From assembly GCA_003996215.1 (NCBI GenBank), contig QJPP01000456.1:248001-312000 (forward strand): a DNA stretch of 64,000 nt, read 5' to 3'. The notes below the pieces were generated by a model. The model saw only the letters and a program-made list of their open reading frames with translations. It ran no database searches and was not told where the DNA came from. Shown in pieces: positions 35,151-46,536 of the stretch; position 1 is the stretch's first letter, and every line of letters starts with the position of its first letter. Origin of the DNA: Jaltomata sinuosa (taxonomy: Eukaryota > Streptophyta > Magnoliopsida > Solanales > Solanaceae). The translations under genes were made by a program, and so were the position numbers.

Positions 35151-36478
35151 TGATAACGCCCAAACTACACCTCTAATTAAAGAAGCGTAAGCGGTCGTAG
35201 TCAAATATAGAACTCAACAAAGGTTGGGCTCGAATCCCACAGAGAATATGGTGAAGATTAAGCCTTTAGTGAAGTATGTGACTAGTCGTCAATAGTTTCC
35301 GGAAAAGGGGGGGTTTTGTGTAAACAATGCGTAAACAAAACGAACAATTAACGTATGAATGATAATCAATAGGAGAATGAACTAGGGAAGTGTTTACCAT
35401 GGCGTTGGTAACAATGTCGATCCTACGCTTAATCAGGTTCTTTTTATATGCGTGTCACGATGTGATTGAAGCAATGGTATCGTCTAAACGTTTATCGACC
35501 AAATAAACAAATTTCCTTTTCTATTCTCTCGACCTCGAAAAGATGTGCTTTTTAGATTTCAATCCTAAACATCAAGTAGATTAATCTAGTTACAGCATTA
35601 ATCATTAGACGAGAGTTAGTAGTCTCGAATCCTTGTTGTTAATCAAGTTTCCCGGTTTTAATCTCTTTACTCAAGCAAATTAAACCTAGGCATGTTCTAA
35701 TGTTTGCAACCACTAGAAAACGTTAAATAATGAATGATTAACAACGTGACAATACATATATTGAACCCAACGCTACCCGAATCTATATCGCTACGTTTGC
35801 CATGGCTCCCACAACCCTAGTTGCGGGAGGTTTAGTTAATCATGCTTGTAGAAGAATAGAAGAAAGTTATATTCATAATAAAGAAAAGAGATCCTTACAA
35901 TGGAGTGAAAACAATCTTCAATTATTCCAAGAACAAGAAAATAACAAGATCCCCAAGAACGATTCAAGAACACGAATTCAAGAAGTAGAAAACGTGTTTC
36001 TTGATCTCCAAGTTGACTAAAACTCCTCAAACTATTGTAAAAACGTGTAAAAACTATTTGAAAGGCAATATGTAAAATAAACCTAACATAGGGTATTTAT
36101 AGGAGTCTAGGAAACCAATCCTAAAAACGCTCGGATTCCGCGTCGCGGACTGCCTAAGTGTGACGGCCAGGGTGACGGACCGTCACAGGGTTGACGGACC
36201 ATCGCCTGGACCGTCACCCTTAGGTAGTGGTGCTGCCTTGGCTGCTGCCTTGGTGTGACGGTTTGGGTGACGGACCGTCACACCCTTGACGGACCATCAC
36301 CTGAACCGTCACTCTTATCCAGAATGTTCTTTTTCGCGTATTTCCGTCCGTTTCCGTGTTTGTTTCCATTTCCTACAAATACAACATAAAAACATCAAAA
36401 ACAACAACGGTTGCTTGAAAACGTACAATTGTTCTTAGTAAAAAGGAGTCGAAAGTGCCGTAAATTAGCGGCACATCA
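35151..36478 (-). repeat. Athila-type LTR (5' LTR)
   Basis: 1328 bp, nearly identical to 29706-31034. As the 5' LTR of the minus-strand element it would hold the promoter. I saw no unambiguous TATA box. Confidence 0.9.
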
Positions 36479-36483
36479 ATTAG

Positions 36484-37690
36484 TTGTTAGTTTATATCTA
36501 TTATTTTTAAGACATTCTCGTAGCCTCTTGTAGCCTTATGTTAGTTGTTATTTGGTTTGTTTGTTTTTGTTTAGTATAAGTGTGAACACTAGTTGATGTT
36601 ATTGATGATAAAATTAATTTTCTTGCAAGATTAATTTGTGTTCACCTAGTGTTGACACTTAGTGTTTAATTTGGTTTGTTTGTATTTTTTTAGCATAAGT
36701 ACCAATACTAATTGATCCTATTGATGACAAAATTGATTTTCTTGTAAGATCAATATGTGTCCACCTAGTGTTAACACTTAGTCTTTAATTTGATTTGTTT
36801 GTGTTTATTTAGCATAAGTGTCAACACTAGTTGATCCTATTAATGACAAAATTGATTTTCTTGCAAGATCAATTTGTGTCCACCTAGTGTTGACACTTAG
36901 GGGTCATTTGGTTGGGAACAAGTTATCCCAGGATTAACTATCCTGGGATAAGTTATCCCACCTGGAATAAGTTATCCCACCTGGAATAAGTTATCCCACC
37001 TGGAATAAGTTATCCCATCACTATGGTATAAATGGTGGGATAAGTTATCCCAAACTTGACAACCAAAAAAGACACCAAAATTTTATCCCTGGACTATTTA
37101 TTTTTATTCCTCACACCAAACGACCCCTTAGTCTTTAATTTGATTTGTTTGTGTTTGTTTAGCATAAGTGTCAACACTAGTTGATCCTATTGCTGACCAA
37201 ATTGAATCCTATTGCTGACAAAATTAATTTTCTTGCAAGATCAATTTGTGTCCATCTAGTGTTGACACTTAGTCTTTAATTTGGTTTGTTTGTATTTGTT
37301 TAGCATAAGTGTCAACACTAATTGATTCTATTGATGACAAAATTGATTTTCTTGCAAGATCAATTTGTGTCCATCTAGTATTGACACTTAGTCTTTAATT
37401 TGGTTTATTTGATTGTTAGTAAATTGAAAATGTGAATTAGTGACTTGAAATAGTGAAGTAGTAACTTAAAATAGTGAAGTATAATGACTTGAGATAGTGA
37501 AGTAGTTACTTAAAATAATGAAGTTTAGTGAGTTAAAATTGTGAACTAGTGACTTAAAATAGTGAAGTGTAGTGAGTTTAAATTGTGAACTAGTGAGTTG
37601 TAATGAATTGAAAATTGTGAATGAGTTACTTAAAATAGTGAAGTATAGTGAATTAAAATTAATATTGTCATTGCTTGTGTAGATGTAACC
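36484..37690 (+). repeat. CACTA subterminal repeat region
   Basis: From about 36575 to 37395, units of about 115-120 bp each contain AAGTGTCAACACTAG, a spacer with TTGATTTTCTTGCAAGATCAA, and CTAGTGTTGACACTTAG. Each unit is itself an inverted repeat with a 15-bp stem. About five units are present, one split by a MITE at 36900. From 37400 to 37680 comes a decayed array of about 25-bp units, GTGACTTAAAATAGTGAAG. Dense subterminal repeats beside a CACTA transposase are where this family's transposase binds. The terminal CACTA inverted repeat was not found. Confidence 0.65.
36900..37127 (+). mobile_element. Tourist-like MITE, TTA target duplication
   Basis: 228 bp. Ends GGGGTCATTTGGTTGGGAAC and, reversed, GGGGTCGTTTGGTGTGAGGA. 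TTA flanks both sides (36897-36899, 37128-37130). Removing it restores the GACACTTAGTCTTTAATTTG junction seen in the sister repeats. The inside has four copies of AAGTTATCCCACCTGGAAT. PIF/Harbinger-type MITEs have TTA duplications and such ends. It needs a transposase from elsewhere. Confidence 0.8.
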
Positions 37691-37703
37691 AGATCATAGT
37701 TGG

Positions 37704-38236
37704 ATGTATGAACGATGTAATTATGGTAGAATGGATGTGAGGGAGGAATTTGCGAATGGTGTCACTCAATTTATAAACCATGCAAACACACTTCCTTGCT
37801 TTTTAAACTGTGGAATATTTATGTGTCCTTGTGTTGATTGTAATTGTATGAGCTATGAAACAAAACTGGTTGTTATGAATCATCTTTATAGAGTTGGGTT
37901 TACTCCAGAGTATATAGTTTGGACTAGTCATGGTGAAGTTGACATGAGTAACAATAGGTTTAATAACTTTGTTGTTGGTGAAAGTAGTTGGTCTGCGGAA
38001 CCTAATAATGTTCAAGATTATAGGATGTCAGAAATGGTTCAGGATGCTTTTGGTATGCATTCTAATTTTTATTTTGGGGAAATGTAGAAGAAACTCCTAA
38101 TGAAGAAGCAAGTAGTTTTTATGAACAATTGCGTGATGCTAGTCGTCCTTTCTATGATGGGAGTTCACATTCTCAACTGTCTGTCCCAGTTAGATATTTA
38201 AGTATCAAATATGATTAGAATGTTGCTCAAGGAGCA
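37704..38236 (+). pseudogene. CACTA (En/Spm) transposase, N-terminal region
   Basis: The first frame (37704-38087) gives REEFANGVTQFINHA, the Cys-rich CGIFMCPCVDC, YETKLVVMNHLYRVGF and WTSHGEVDM. This is the order of the transposase-associated domain that begins TNP2-type transposases (C.CPC..C, HL...GF, W..HGE). After 38087 a frameshift and several stops follow, with SQLSVPVRYLSIKYD still readable in another frame. Start context is not certain. Confidence 0.8.
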
Positions 38237-39200
38237 ATGGACCCTGTGATAGACCTTGTTAATGAATTAGTTGACCCCGATCTAAAGGTTCCTGATTCTT
38301 ATTATAAGGCAAAGAGATCAGTGTCTAAGTTAGGACTCTCCTCGATCAGAATGGATTGTTATGAAAATGGCTGCATGTTATACTTTAAGGAGAATGTCGA
38401 TCTAGAGTTTTGTAAGTTCTGTGAACACCCTCTTTATAAGCATGGTAGTAGTGGAAATAAAATTGCTATTAAGGCGATGCATTATTTACATCATATACCA
38501 AGGTTGAAAAGGTTGTATGCATCAAATAGCTCTGCTCCCCATATGAGATGGCACCATGAAAATAAAATACCACCTAGTATAATGTGTCATCCATCTGATG
38601 GAGAAGCTTGGAAGAATTTTGATAGAAAGTATTCATATTTTGCAGTTGAACCACATAATATTAGGTTGGGTTTGTGTGTGGATGGTTTCACCCTTTTTTC
38701 TGTTGGAGCTGCATCATATTCATGTTGGCTTGTGTTTATTACACCGTATAATCTTCCACCTGAGATGTGTATGACGAGTCCATATATATTTTTTGAATTG
38801 TGTTATTCCTGGCCCGTGTAATCCAAAAAGTTAGATTGGTGTGTACCTATAACCTTTGATTGATGAGTCAAAACTGTTATGGTCTGAGGGGGTTCAAACC
38901 TGGGACATTTCACTTAAACAAAATTTTAATTTGTGTGCTTCTTTAATATGGATTATTAATGATTTCCCTTCTTATGGAATGTTGCCTGGGTAGATGACAA
39001 CTGAAAAGTTAGTTTGTCCCTACTGCATGGAAAATACTAAATCCTTCCGAGTAAAACATGATAAAAAAACTTCATATTTTGATTGTCATGGTAGATTCTT
39101 GCCAGATAATCATGAGCTTAGAAGAATAAAGTATGTATTTAAAAAGAATAAAATTGAACGAGATGGTCCACCTCAAATATTAACTGGTCATGATATTTAG
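38237..39200 (+). pseudogene. CACTA transposase core (Transposase_21 type)
   Basis: The first frame (38237-38821) carries DCYENGCMLYFKEN, FCKFCEHPLYK, IPRLKRLYASNSSAPHMRWH and CHPSDGEAWKNFD, then VEPHNIRLGLCVDGFTLFS, all characteristic of TNP2 transposases (C..CG, L.R...S...A..MRWH, HP.DGEAWK.FD, NVRLGL..DG). A frameshift near 38820 leads to VQTWDISLK and FRASL-type sequence and to VCPYCMENTKSF with HDKKTSYFDCHGRFLP. Multiple shifts make it non-functional. Confidence 0.85.
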
Positions 39201-40103
39201 GAGAGGGTTAAATATTTACCAAGGGTTACCAAAAAAAAACTGTACAAGTTTCATGGGTATGGTGTTTCACATAATTGGAAAAAGCAAAGCATACTCTGGG
39301 AGTTATAATATTAAAAGGACAATCTACTTAGGCATAATCTTGATGTCATACATATTGAAAAAACTATTTTGATAACTTGTTCAACACTGTGATGGATGTG
39401 AAGGACAAAGGATAATGTTTAGGCTAGACTTGACTTACCAATTCACTGTAGACATCCAGAGCTACATTTGCAACAGTCTGCTAACAACAAAGTCTTTAAG
39501 CCCAATGCCAGTTATACATTCACATTGGAACAAAAGCAAAAAATATGTGAGTGGGTAGAGAGTTTGAAGATGCCAGATAGATATGCCTCCAATTTAGGGA
39601 AGAGGGTTGACATGAAGCATGATATCTTACATGGGATGAAAAGTCATGACTGTCATATTTTCATGGAACAACTAATTCCGATTTCTTTTAGTAGATTGCC
39701 TGAAAACATATGAAAACCGATGATAGAGATTAGTTTGTTCTTCAAATAACTGTGTTTCAGCACTTTGAGAGTAGAAAATTGATTTGGATGGCCGAAAATA
39801 TTGTTGATCACCAATAAGTTGGAGAAGATTCTTTCACCTGGATTCTTCAATGTGATGGAACATCTTCCCATTCACCTTATTGATAAAGCTCTACTGGAAG
39901 GTCTAGTTCAAACTAGGTGGATGTATCCTTACGAGCGGTAAGCAACGATAACAAGCTAATGTATATCTATTTTTTATAAATTACATAGCTAACATATAAT
40001 TTTACAGTACCATTGGCAAAATTAAAGGAGGTGTTAAGAACAAAAATAGGGTGGAAGGCTCTATAGTTGAAGCATACCTTGCTAAAGAAATAATTCACTT
40101 TTA
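39201..40103 (+). pseudogene. CACTA transposase C-terminal part with a retained intron
   Basis: Broken frames give FTLEQKQKICEWVESLKMPD, YASNLGKRVDMKHDILHGMK and SHDCHIFMEQLIPI, then FNVMEHLPIHLIDKALLEGL and RWMYPYER. A 70-bp intron follows (39938-40007). After it the frame gives TIGKIKGGVKNKNRVEGSIV and AEYLAKE-like sequence. The gene is then cut by the LTR at 40104. Confidence 0.8.
39938..40007 (+). other. Intron in the CACTA transposase
   Basis: GTAAGC at the left, TTTTACAG at the right, AT-rich inside. Joining the flanks restores a codon for Arg and the run YPYER-TIGK expected in TNP2 proteins (where the family has YPFER). 70 bp is close to the lower limit for plant introns. Confidence 0.7.
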
Positions 40104-43100
40104 GTCACGACCCGATTTCTCGGTCATGATGGCACCAACAATTCCCCAGTAGGCGAACCAATTCCCGTAACCCAGGACAGTTAGTAATGGGCTACTATCT
40201 AACAAATAAGCGGAAGAATAGTTTAATAAGCAAAAGTAAGAGAGTAAGATGAGGAGAATAGATAACAGGAGTATATATATACATATGCGGATACTAAACC
40301 AAACCCCAAGACCTGGTATCATAGTATAGAGCCAAAACTACATACATGGAGTGCAAACGATCCAAAACAATATATACAGATGTCTCTGAATGGTAATAGA
40401 GTACATGAAGCAAAAGATAAACTAAAGCTAAGCTCCGATCGTCAAGAGCTCACCCTCAGTCTGAAGTAGTCCCCAACAGATCTCCAAGCACGAATCACAG
40501 CGATCTAAAGGCGATAGCCCATGCTGGGATCTACACCCAAAGATGCAGGGGGGTAGGGTGAGCACCAAATGAGAAGAATAAGGTACCCAGTAGGTATCCG
40601 ACTGGGCACATATAAGATAAAAGTGTAGTAACAGACAGAATAGAAGCAAGCAGTCACAGAAATCAACGAAAGGTACACAGGAACTAGCCCAGAGGGAAAT
40701 CAACAGAACCACATGTGAGGCCAGTAAGCAGAATATACACACCATAGGCACAGGTGAAAGTAAGAAATAACGCACCCGGTGTCCTTGCAATAACATTGTA
40801 TACATAATAAGTTTACGAAATGGACGGTATACCGGTAACCTCAAGTGTAAGAAGAGGGAAAGAGTAATGATAGACATGCTCAGGGACATGAATCAAACTC
40901 AACTAATCATATCAATCTAAAATCCAGAAACTAACAGTCTAGCAGTAACCAATTTCATACTTAACCGTAACAGGGAACAATTCTGTAAGTAAATAGCAAG
41001 AGTCTACCTACAGTCCCCCGGCCGCCCATACAACCGAGGAACACAAACAAGTGAAAACAAACCCTCCGGCATCCCATACTACCGGAGCGTACAATCAACA
41101 AACAACAAACAAGGGTGGAGCCTTAAACAATGAATGATATGATGCATGAAGGTCTCAAGTGAAATGGTATCTCTGTATGTACCTCCTCCGGTGCTGATCC
41201 GGCCAAGCAGGTAGGTTCCATGGAAGGACACTGCCCTTATACCTCTACTCCACCGTATACCCTTCCTCCGGCACACACAGCCCGCAGCCCCTGGCCCGGA
41301 TGGCAAGGTCCATGGAGGTCCCAGACCCCATACTAAAACTCAGTATCAAAACATGTCGTCCAGAAGCAAGTCCGGGTTCAGGATAGAGACCCAGTCTCGA
41401 ATATGCATGCCCAGACCCTGTCCAGGACTAAAGTAGTAGGAAAATATCTCAAAAACCCCTCCAAGGGTTCCCGGGCATAACCGGGTCTAAACAGTAGAAA
41501 GTCATCTCAGGTGCTCGGTCCGACCGAGGCTAAAAATCATCTCAAGTTGCAAGAAAACTCAACTAGCACCCCGGCCCTGCCGAGTCTAGCGTTAATCATA
41601 AAACTGGTGATTTAAAACTTAATTTTACTTTCTTTTACCCAGGAATATTCACAAGTTAAATCAAACCATTTCCAAATCATTTCCATCAAAAATAGGCCGC
41701 CGGGGCCATGCAAGGTTTAGAAAATAGTGCCAGTAGGCCCGAAGCCAAACCGTAGTAAAACATGGATAAAACCTCTTTATATGCATGGAAATGGTATGAT
41801 CACACACAATAGCTTCCCAGCAGCTCACAATCAACCTATCGACCCTGCAGAGGCCCACAACTACTCAGCAAGCATAACCAGCCTAGAAGGATAATTCTAT
41901 GCCCGAGACTCGCGGACATTCCCAAAATCCCACCTTCTATGTTCCAGAGTCAACAAGGCCTCATAGGACCACAAGGGTAAATAAAATATATCGACAAGTA
42001 CTACAAGCAACATAGGAACAAAAGTAGACGGACATGAATAAAGCGGTCGAGGTCTGTGGTACCAACCTAATAAACCAACCCAAGGATGCCCATTAATATA
42101 ATTTTATCCTATATATGCGGAGTCTAGGGAAAATAAACCGTAACCTACCTGTCGTCCGATGACAAGCTTGAACCTCTCCGAAAAATCCCCAACACGAAAT
42201 CAAACTCAAACTCGGGCTTGAATAACTTGACGTAGATAATTGATTTTCTTTCGGAGTTCATCAATATAATTTCTCTACCAAACTCCTCTAGTGTTCTATA
42301 TATATCAATAATCAACGAATAGGTCTCTGTTTCATTCACAATTTATAATTGGAAAGTAATAATCATAAGGGACATTTTGTAATTTATTTGAATGCTAAAC
42401 CTTCCAGTGATGCCACCATTCACCTATTAACTTTGCTGGACACTCCCTCCACCTCCACGTGTGAGGTGGAGGTGACACCCAATAAATCCATTTCCCAATA
42501 TATATCTACTCGGGTATTGCATAAGTTCATGGTAAAATAAATATAATTTTTGAATATACCATAATCATTAGAAAAATATTTCGAATAAAAACTACTATAT
42601 TATAATAATAAATTTTAACATAACTAAATTTACTATCTCCATTAAAATAATACCATGTATACAAGCCTTATAAAATAAGTACATACACAATTATATCGTA
42701 ACAAAAATATTTTTCATAAACCTTTAAAATAGTTTTAAAAGGTAATAATAATATAACTTTTTACCAAATTCAACTTTCAAATAAAATATTAAAATACACG
42801 CGATGTTAATAAATTCTCAGACTTAGGCTCGCAATTCACCATCGCACGATTTTGATAATCAAGAACTCTCTTGGAATCCTCCCTTATGTTTTCTCACTGT
42901 TTCAGAACTGAAATGGCGTTTTAAAATGAGAAGTTGAGGCTTAAAATCGATTTTGACCCGACCCGGTTCCCGACCCGGTTCGCAATCCGGTTCCTGCCAG
43001 ACAGTCCGCGGTAAAACAGTCATAACTCTTTACTCCAAGATCAGTTGGATGTGAGGTTTTATGTGTTGAAAACTAGACTCGTAGACCTTCGATTTGGTAT

Positions 43101-43358
43101 TTCGGGGGACTTCTAACTCTTTATATATTGAGACAAAAGCTACGAGACATTTTACCCAAAGTTCAGAAAATTTATTAAAGAACTTACGATAACTTTTGCC
43201 GACTTGCTTGACTTCAAAACTTAAAATGCGACCAAACAAATGGACCCGACACCGAAATACTGGTCCTGACGAGCCTTAAGTGACTTGGGGCCACTACAAA
43301 CAAGCTCTAACGGTTCAAGAAAAACGTATACATGGAAATAACCGGAAGGGTCATTACA
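40104..43358 (-). repeat. Minus-strand LTR of a Ty3/gypsy family (solo or truncated)
   Basis: Minus strand starts TGTAATGACCCTTCCGG at 43358 and ends CGGGTCGTGAC at 40104. It is homologous to the plus-strand LTR at 60930: both share AGAGCTTG(T/C)TTGTAGTGGCC, GACGACAGGTAGGTTA and GCGGCCG..GGGACTGTAG. No internal sequence adjoins it and no matching duplication flanks it (TTTTA left, AATAT right). It interrupts the CACTA transposase on one side and an unrelated LTR fragment on the other, implying deletion or recombination. Confidence 0.75.
42444..42474. promoter_or_regulatory. Inverted repeat with a G-box core in the LTR
   Basis: CCTCCACCTC and GAGGTGGAGG, a perfect 10-bp inverted repeat, enclose CACGTGT, a G-box (CACGTG). 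It lies about 150 bp upstream, on the minus strand, of a TATATATAG stretch near 42297-42306. That would be a promoter layout for this minus-strand LTR. Only sequence-based. Confidence 0.4.
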
Positions 43359-43911
43359 AATATTTTGTTGGCTCGAGTACCATACTTGGTACACGTAACA
43401 TATCGGTTGGCTCGGGTACCACAGCTGGTACGGAATACTATTTGGTTGGCTCAGGTACCACGCAAGGTATGAGAATTCACAATGATTGGCTCGGGTATCA
43501 CGGCTGGTACGGGTTTGATTTACTTGAATTGGTTGTATTCTTTTGATAGTTTCATGAGTAGACCAGGTTGTATTATTAAAATGTGATTAGTGCATATGAT
43601 CCATGAGAGGCCGAGTATTTGTATTTAAATATGAGTTTGGTCTTAGTGTAGACTGGGGTTGCATGTTTAACATTTAGGTAGTGTTAGGGGGATCCCTGGT
43701 GGGTCTGAACTAGGTGGAAAGGATATATGTTGTTATCTTGAGTGTTATCAATGGTTTTTAATTGGATTCATGTGGTAAATAAGCTAAGGAGGAGACTTAT
43801 AATCTAGTCATAGTGTTGGCCAATGGTCATTATTAAAATGAGTGTTAAATCTGATCCATGTGATGGGAGTTAGAAGGTAGACGGAGAGTCCGGGGGATAT
43901 CTGTAACACCC
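43359..43911 (+). repeat. Fragment of a chromovirus/LARD-family LTR
   Basis: Four diverged minisatellite units TTGGCTCGRGTACCAC..CTGGTAC (43363-43515), then TTCATGAGTAGACCAGGTTG and GGGGGATCCCTGGTGGGTCT. These segments occur in the same order in the chromovirus 5' LTR (7950-8110). Both ends are cut by other LTRs. Confidence 0.7.
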
Positions 43912-46520
43912 AAAAATCCTAAGCTAATACCCAAACCTTTTTCCAGGAGTATAATGATCATTTTTCTAGTGTGGTGAGTGTTTTGGATGCGAATCATGTT
44001 CATAAGAAACTCCTATTATCAAGTTAAGTTGAAAGCACCTCAACCAAATGAGTTTTCATGTAAGACTAAACTAGGGTCAAATTCAAATGACTATTTCTCC
44101 TAGAATATAATAATTTAGGTGGCCTAGTACCTACAAAATTAAAGGTTTTTGAGTCTTCTTTCCAACGCCACTGACTGCGCATTAATCTGAGTCCGGAGTA
44201 AAAGGTTATAGGTATTTTACTGCAGCACTATCAGTGACTGCGGATGGGATAATGACCCGTGAAATAGAACTACGGTCCGTACAGTGACTCGTGAAAACAG
44301 ACCTGAACCTTAAAATTTTCATCTTCAAAACCGCTGGTTGTTCCATGACCCATAGTCCAAAACCACGGTCCGTAGAGTGACCCGTGGTTTATCAAAATTC
44401 AGCTTTTCTTTCCCAGTTTCCATGAGTGACTTGATGGGTCATCATTTTAAATGATGGTCCATCCTGTAGTCCGTGGAATCACGTTCAGAGAGGTACCAAG
44501 TCCTCTAAATTTCACGAGCCATCCGTAGTTCCTAAGGATCAAAGGATCCTCATTTCCTGAAGTCAAAACCATGAGTCACATGATGGTCCGTCGTTCATAA
44601 TCACGGACTATAGAGTGACTCGTGGAATAGAATTCTAGTAGACTCCCAGAAGTGGTTCCTAAAACAAAGGACCAGATGACGGTCCGTCATTCACTTTGAC
44701 GGTTCATAAACTGACTCGTGGTCCCTGAAGTCGAGTCATTTTATTAGTTTTTCCATGCTTAAGTCCAGGGGTATTTTTGTAATTTTTCACTCTTTTAACT
44801 CTTAAGTGAGGTCGTTTTGACCCCTTTTAGTAGGGTTTCTATCCCAATTAGTCTAAGTCTCTTCTTATTCCCTAATTCAAGCACACAAAAGAGGAAAGAA
44901 CTGCATAACTCCAAGTCTCAAGCTCAAGATCAAGGGTTTCAATCCCAAGTCTCCCTTCTTCTCATCCCAAGTTAGGAAAGCTTCAAGTTCATGTATATGG
45001 GTATTCAATAAGGGGATTCTTTCACCCTTATGCCCAAAACCTCAAACTTCTAAATTGATTTTATAAATTTCTAAATTAGGGTTCTTACTCAATTCTCATG
45101 GGTTTCTCTATAAATTATTTTCTCATGATTCTTTTATGAATTCTAACTCTAAATCGCATGAATTTTCATAAGAGGTTCCCTACTCATGATTTGAAGGCTA
45201 ACCCTTGTCCAATTTGTGAAATTGTTATGAATTCAGTTTACTAGCATCAATTCATGGTTTGTATCTTTTACCCATGATCCATATGAGATTCCTTAAGTGT
45301 TTTCAAAATCCCATGCATTGAGAATGATTTCTAGCATGATTTCACCCTATGGTATGTTTTCAATCAAAAACCCTATTTTTGAAATCTATAAATCTATGCA
45401 AGTTTTGAGTAAGTTTTCCATGATTTTGCTACAAGCACGATGAACAAGATACGTTTTCAAATACATATTTTTTAGCTATGGAGCTTAGGCTCACAACAAT
45501 ATATTCATGATTTGTATGACATCTCGATATTCCATTAATGCTCATGAACTATTTTCAAAACCAAGGTTTGTGAGTCGTATGATGATCTGGGTTTTCCAAT
45601 ATGATTATGATTATGAACAAGATTTGGCATCTAGATATGTAACATATATGTGAGCTTTATGATATATTTTGGGAGTAGTATTTAGCACCGAGTGATGAGG
45701 GTTCTAGATAACCCAAGTCCAAAACTACGTTGCCACCGTAGGTTACCCTCTGTGGCTTATGACAGGATCCTATTATGATATGGTTCTAACCTTGGCTGGT
45801 TAGGACAATCTTTTTCAGTGTGGGTGTATGATATTGGACTCCATGTAGCTCATCATGATTTATGTCGGTTAAAATAAACTCCCGTTTATATGTCTTCAAG
45901 CTTTTAAGTTATATGATATTCTATTTTAAAGCTTGGCTTAGTATTTTTGACTTACATTCAAACTTTGATATTTACTTATGATTCCTTCTATTTTATGCAT
46001 GAACCTAGTTTTAAGCATGTTTTCAAGTATATTTTTTCATGACATATGCATATCTCACATACTCAATATATTCAATAGTACTGACCGCATACCTCTTTGT
46101 GTAGCATCCTATTATGATGTAGATTCTGTAGCCCGCTTCCAAATATGTGGCTAGTAGATCAGCAGTGCCTCCAGTCAGCTTGTTGAGTCCTCCTCCTTCG
46201 AGGACTTGGAGTTAGCTTCATTCTAGACTTTTAGTTCTTTCATTCAGTTTTCAATATTTAGAGTTAGCTGGGGGCATGTCCCAGTAACTCGTCAGTGATA
46301 GAGGCTTTCAGACATAGAGTCAGATATTCAGCTATTTTCAGATTTTCATCCTTAGACTTTTATTTATATAAACAGATTAAGTTGCTCATTACTTCAGTTA
46401 AGCTTTCGTTCTAATATTTTGTTCAGTTTTTAAGTCATGCTAATGCCAAATGGTTATATTGACATCACTTGTGATCTTGGGTCCTGTGTTATATCCAGGG
46501 GATAGGCTCGGGGCATGACA
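43912..46520 (+). repeat. 5' LTR of a second Ty3/gypsy element
   Basis: Begins TGTAACACCCAAAAATCC, ends GGGGCATGACA, and is followed by a primer site. Length 2609 bp. Contains a stretch (44095-44230) sharing a module with LARD LTRs, decayed repeats with ACGGTCCGT and AGAGTGACYCGTGG (44230-44730), and the common Tekay-type run GGGGGCATGTCCCAGTAAC (about 46270). Confidence 0.75.
44230..44730 (+). repeat. Decayed repeats with ACGGTCCGT
   Basis: About four diverged units of roughly 100 bp, each with ACGGTCCGT (or a one-base variant) followed by AGTGACYCGTG. Inverted GACGGACCGTC in the Athila-type LTR uses the same core. Confidence 0.55.
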
Positions 46521-46524
46521 AACT

Positions 46525-46536
46525 TGGTATCATAGC
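46525..46536 (+). other. Primer binding site, initiator-Met type
   Basis: TGGTATCATAGC four bases after the LTR end, one mismatch from TGGTATCAGAGC. Confidence 0.75.

Larger units (their letters stand above)
29706..36478 (-). mobile_element. Athila-type LTR retrotransposon lacking RT and integrase
   Basis: Two LTRs (29706-31034, 35151-36478) with TG...CA ends flank a minus-strand body. The target duplication ATTAG is perfect (29701-29705 and 36479-36483). Primer site TGGCGCCGTTGCCGGGGA matches the tRNA-Asp type of Athila elements. The body has gag and protease but no reverse transcriptase, RNase H or integrase. About 1.6 kb between protease and 3' LTR is non-coding and includes the usual Athila 3' signatures. 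By-eye comparison finds about 20 differences between the LTRs, so insertion is recent relative to its neighbours. Confidence 0.9.
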
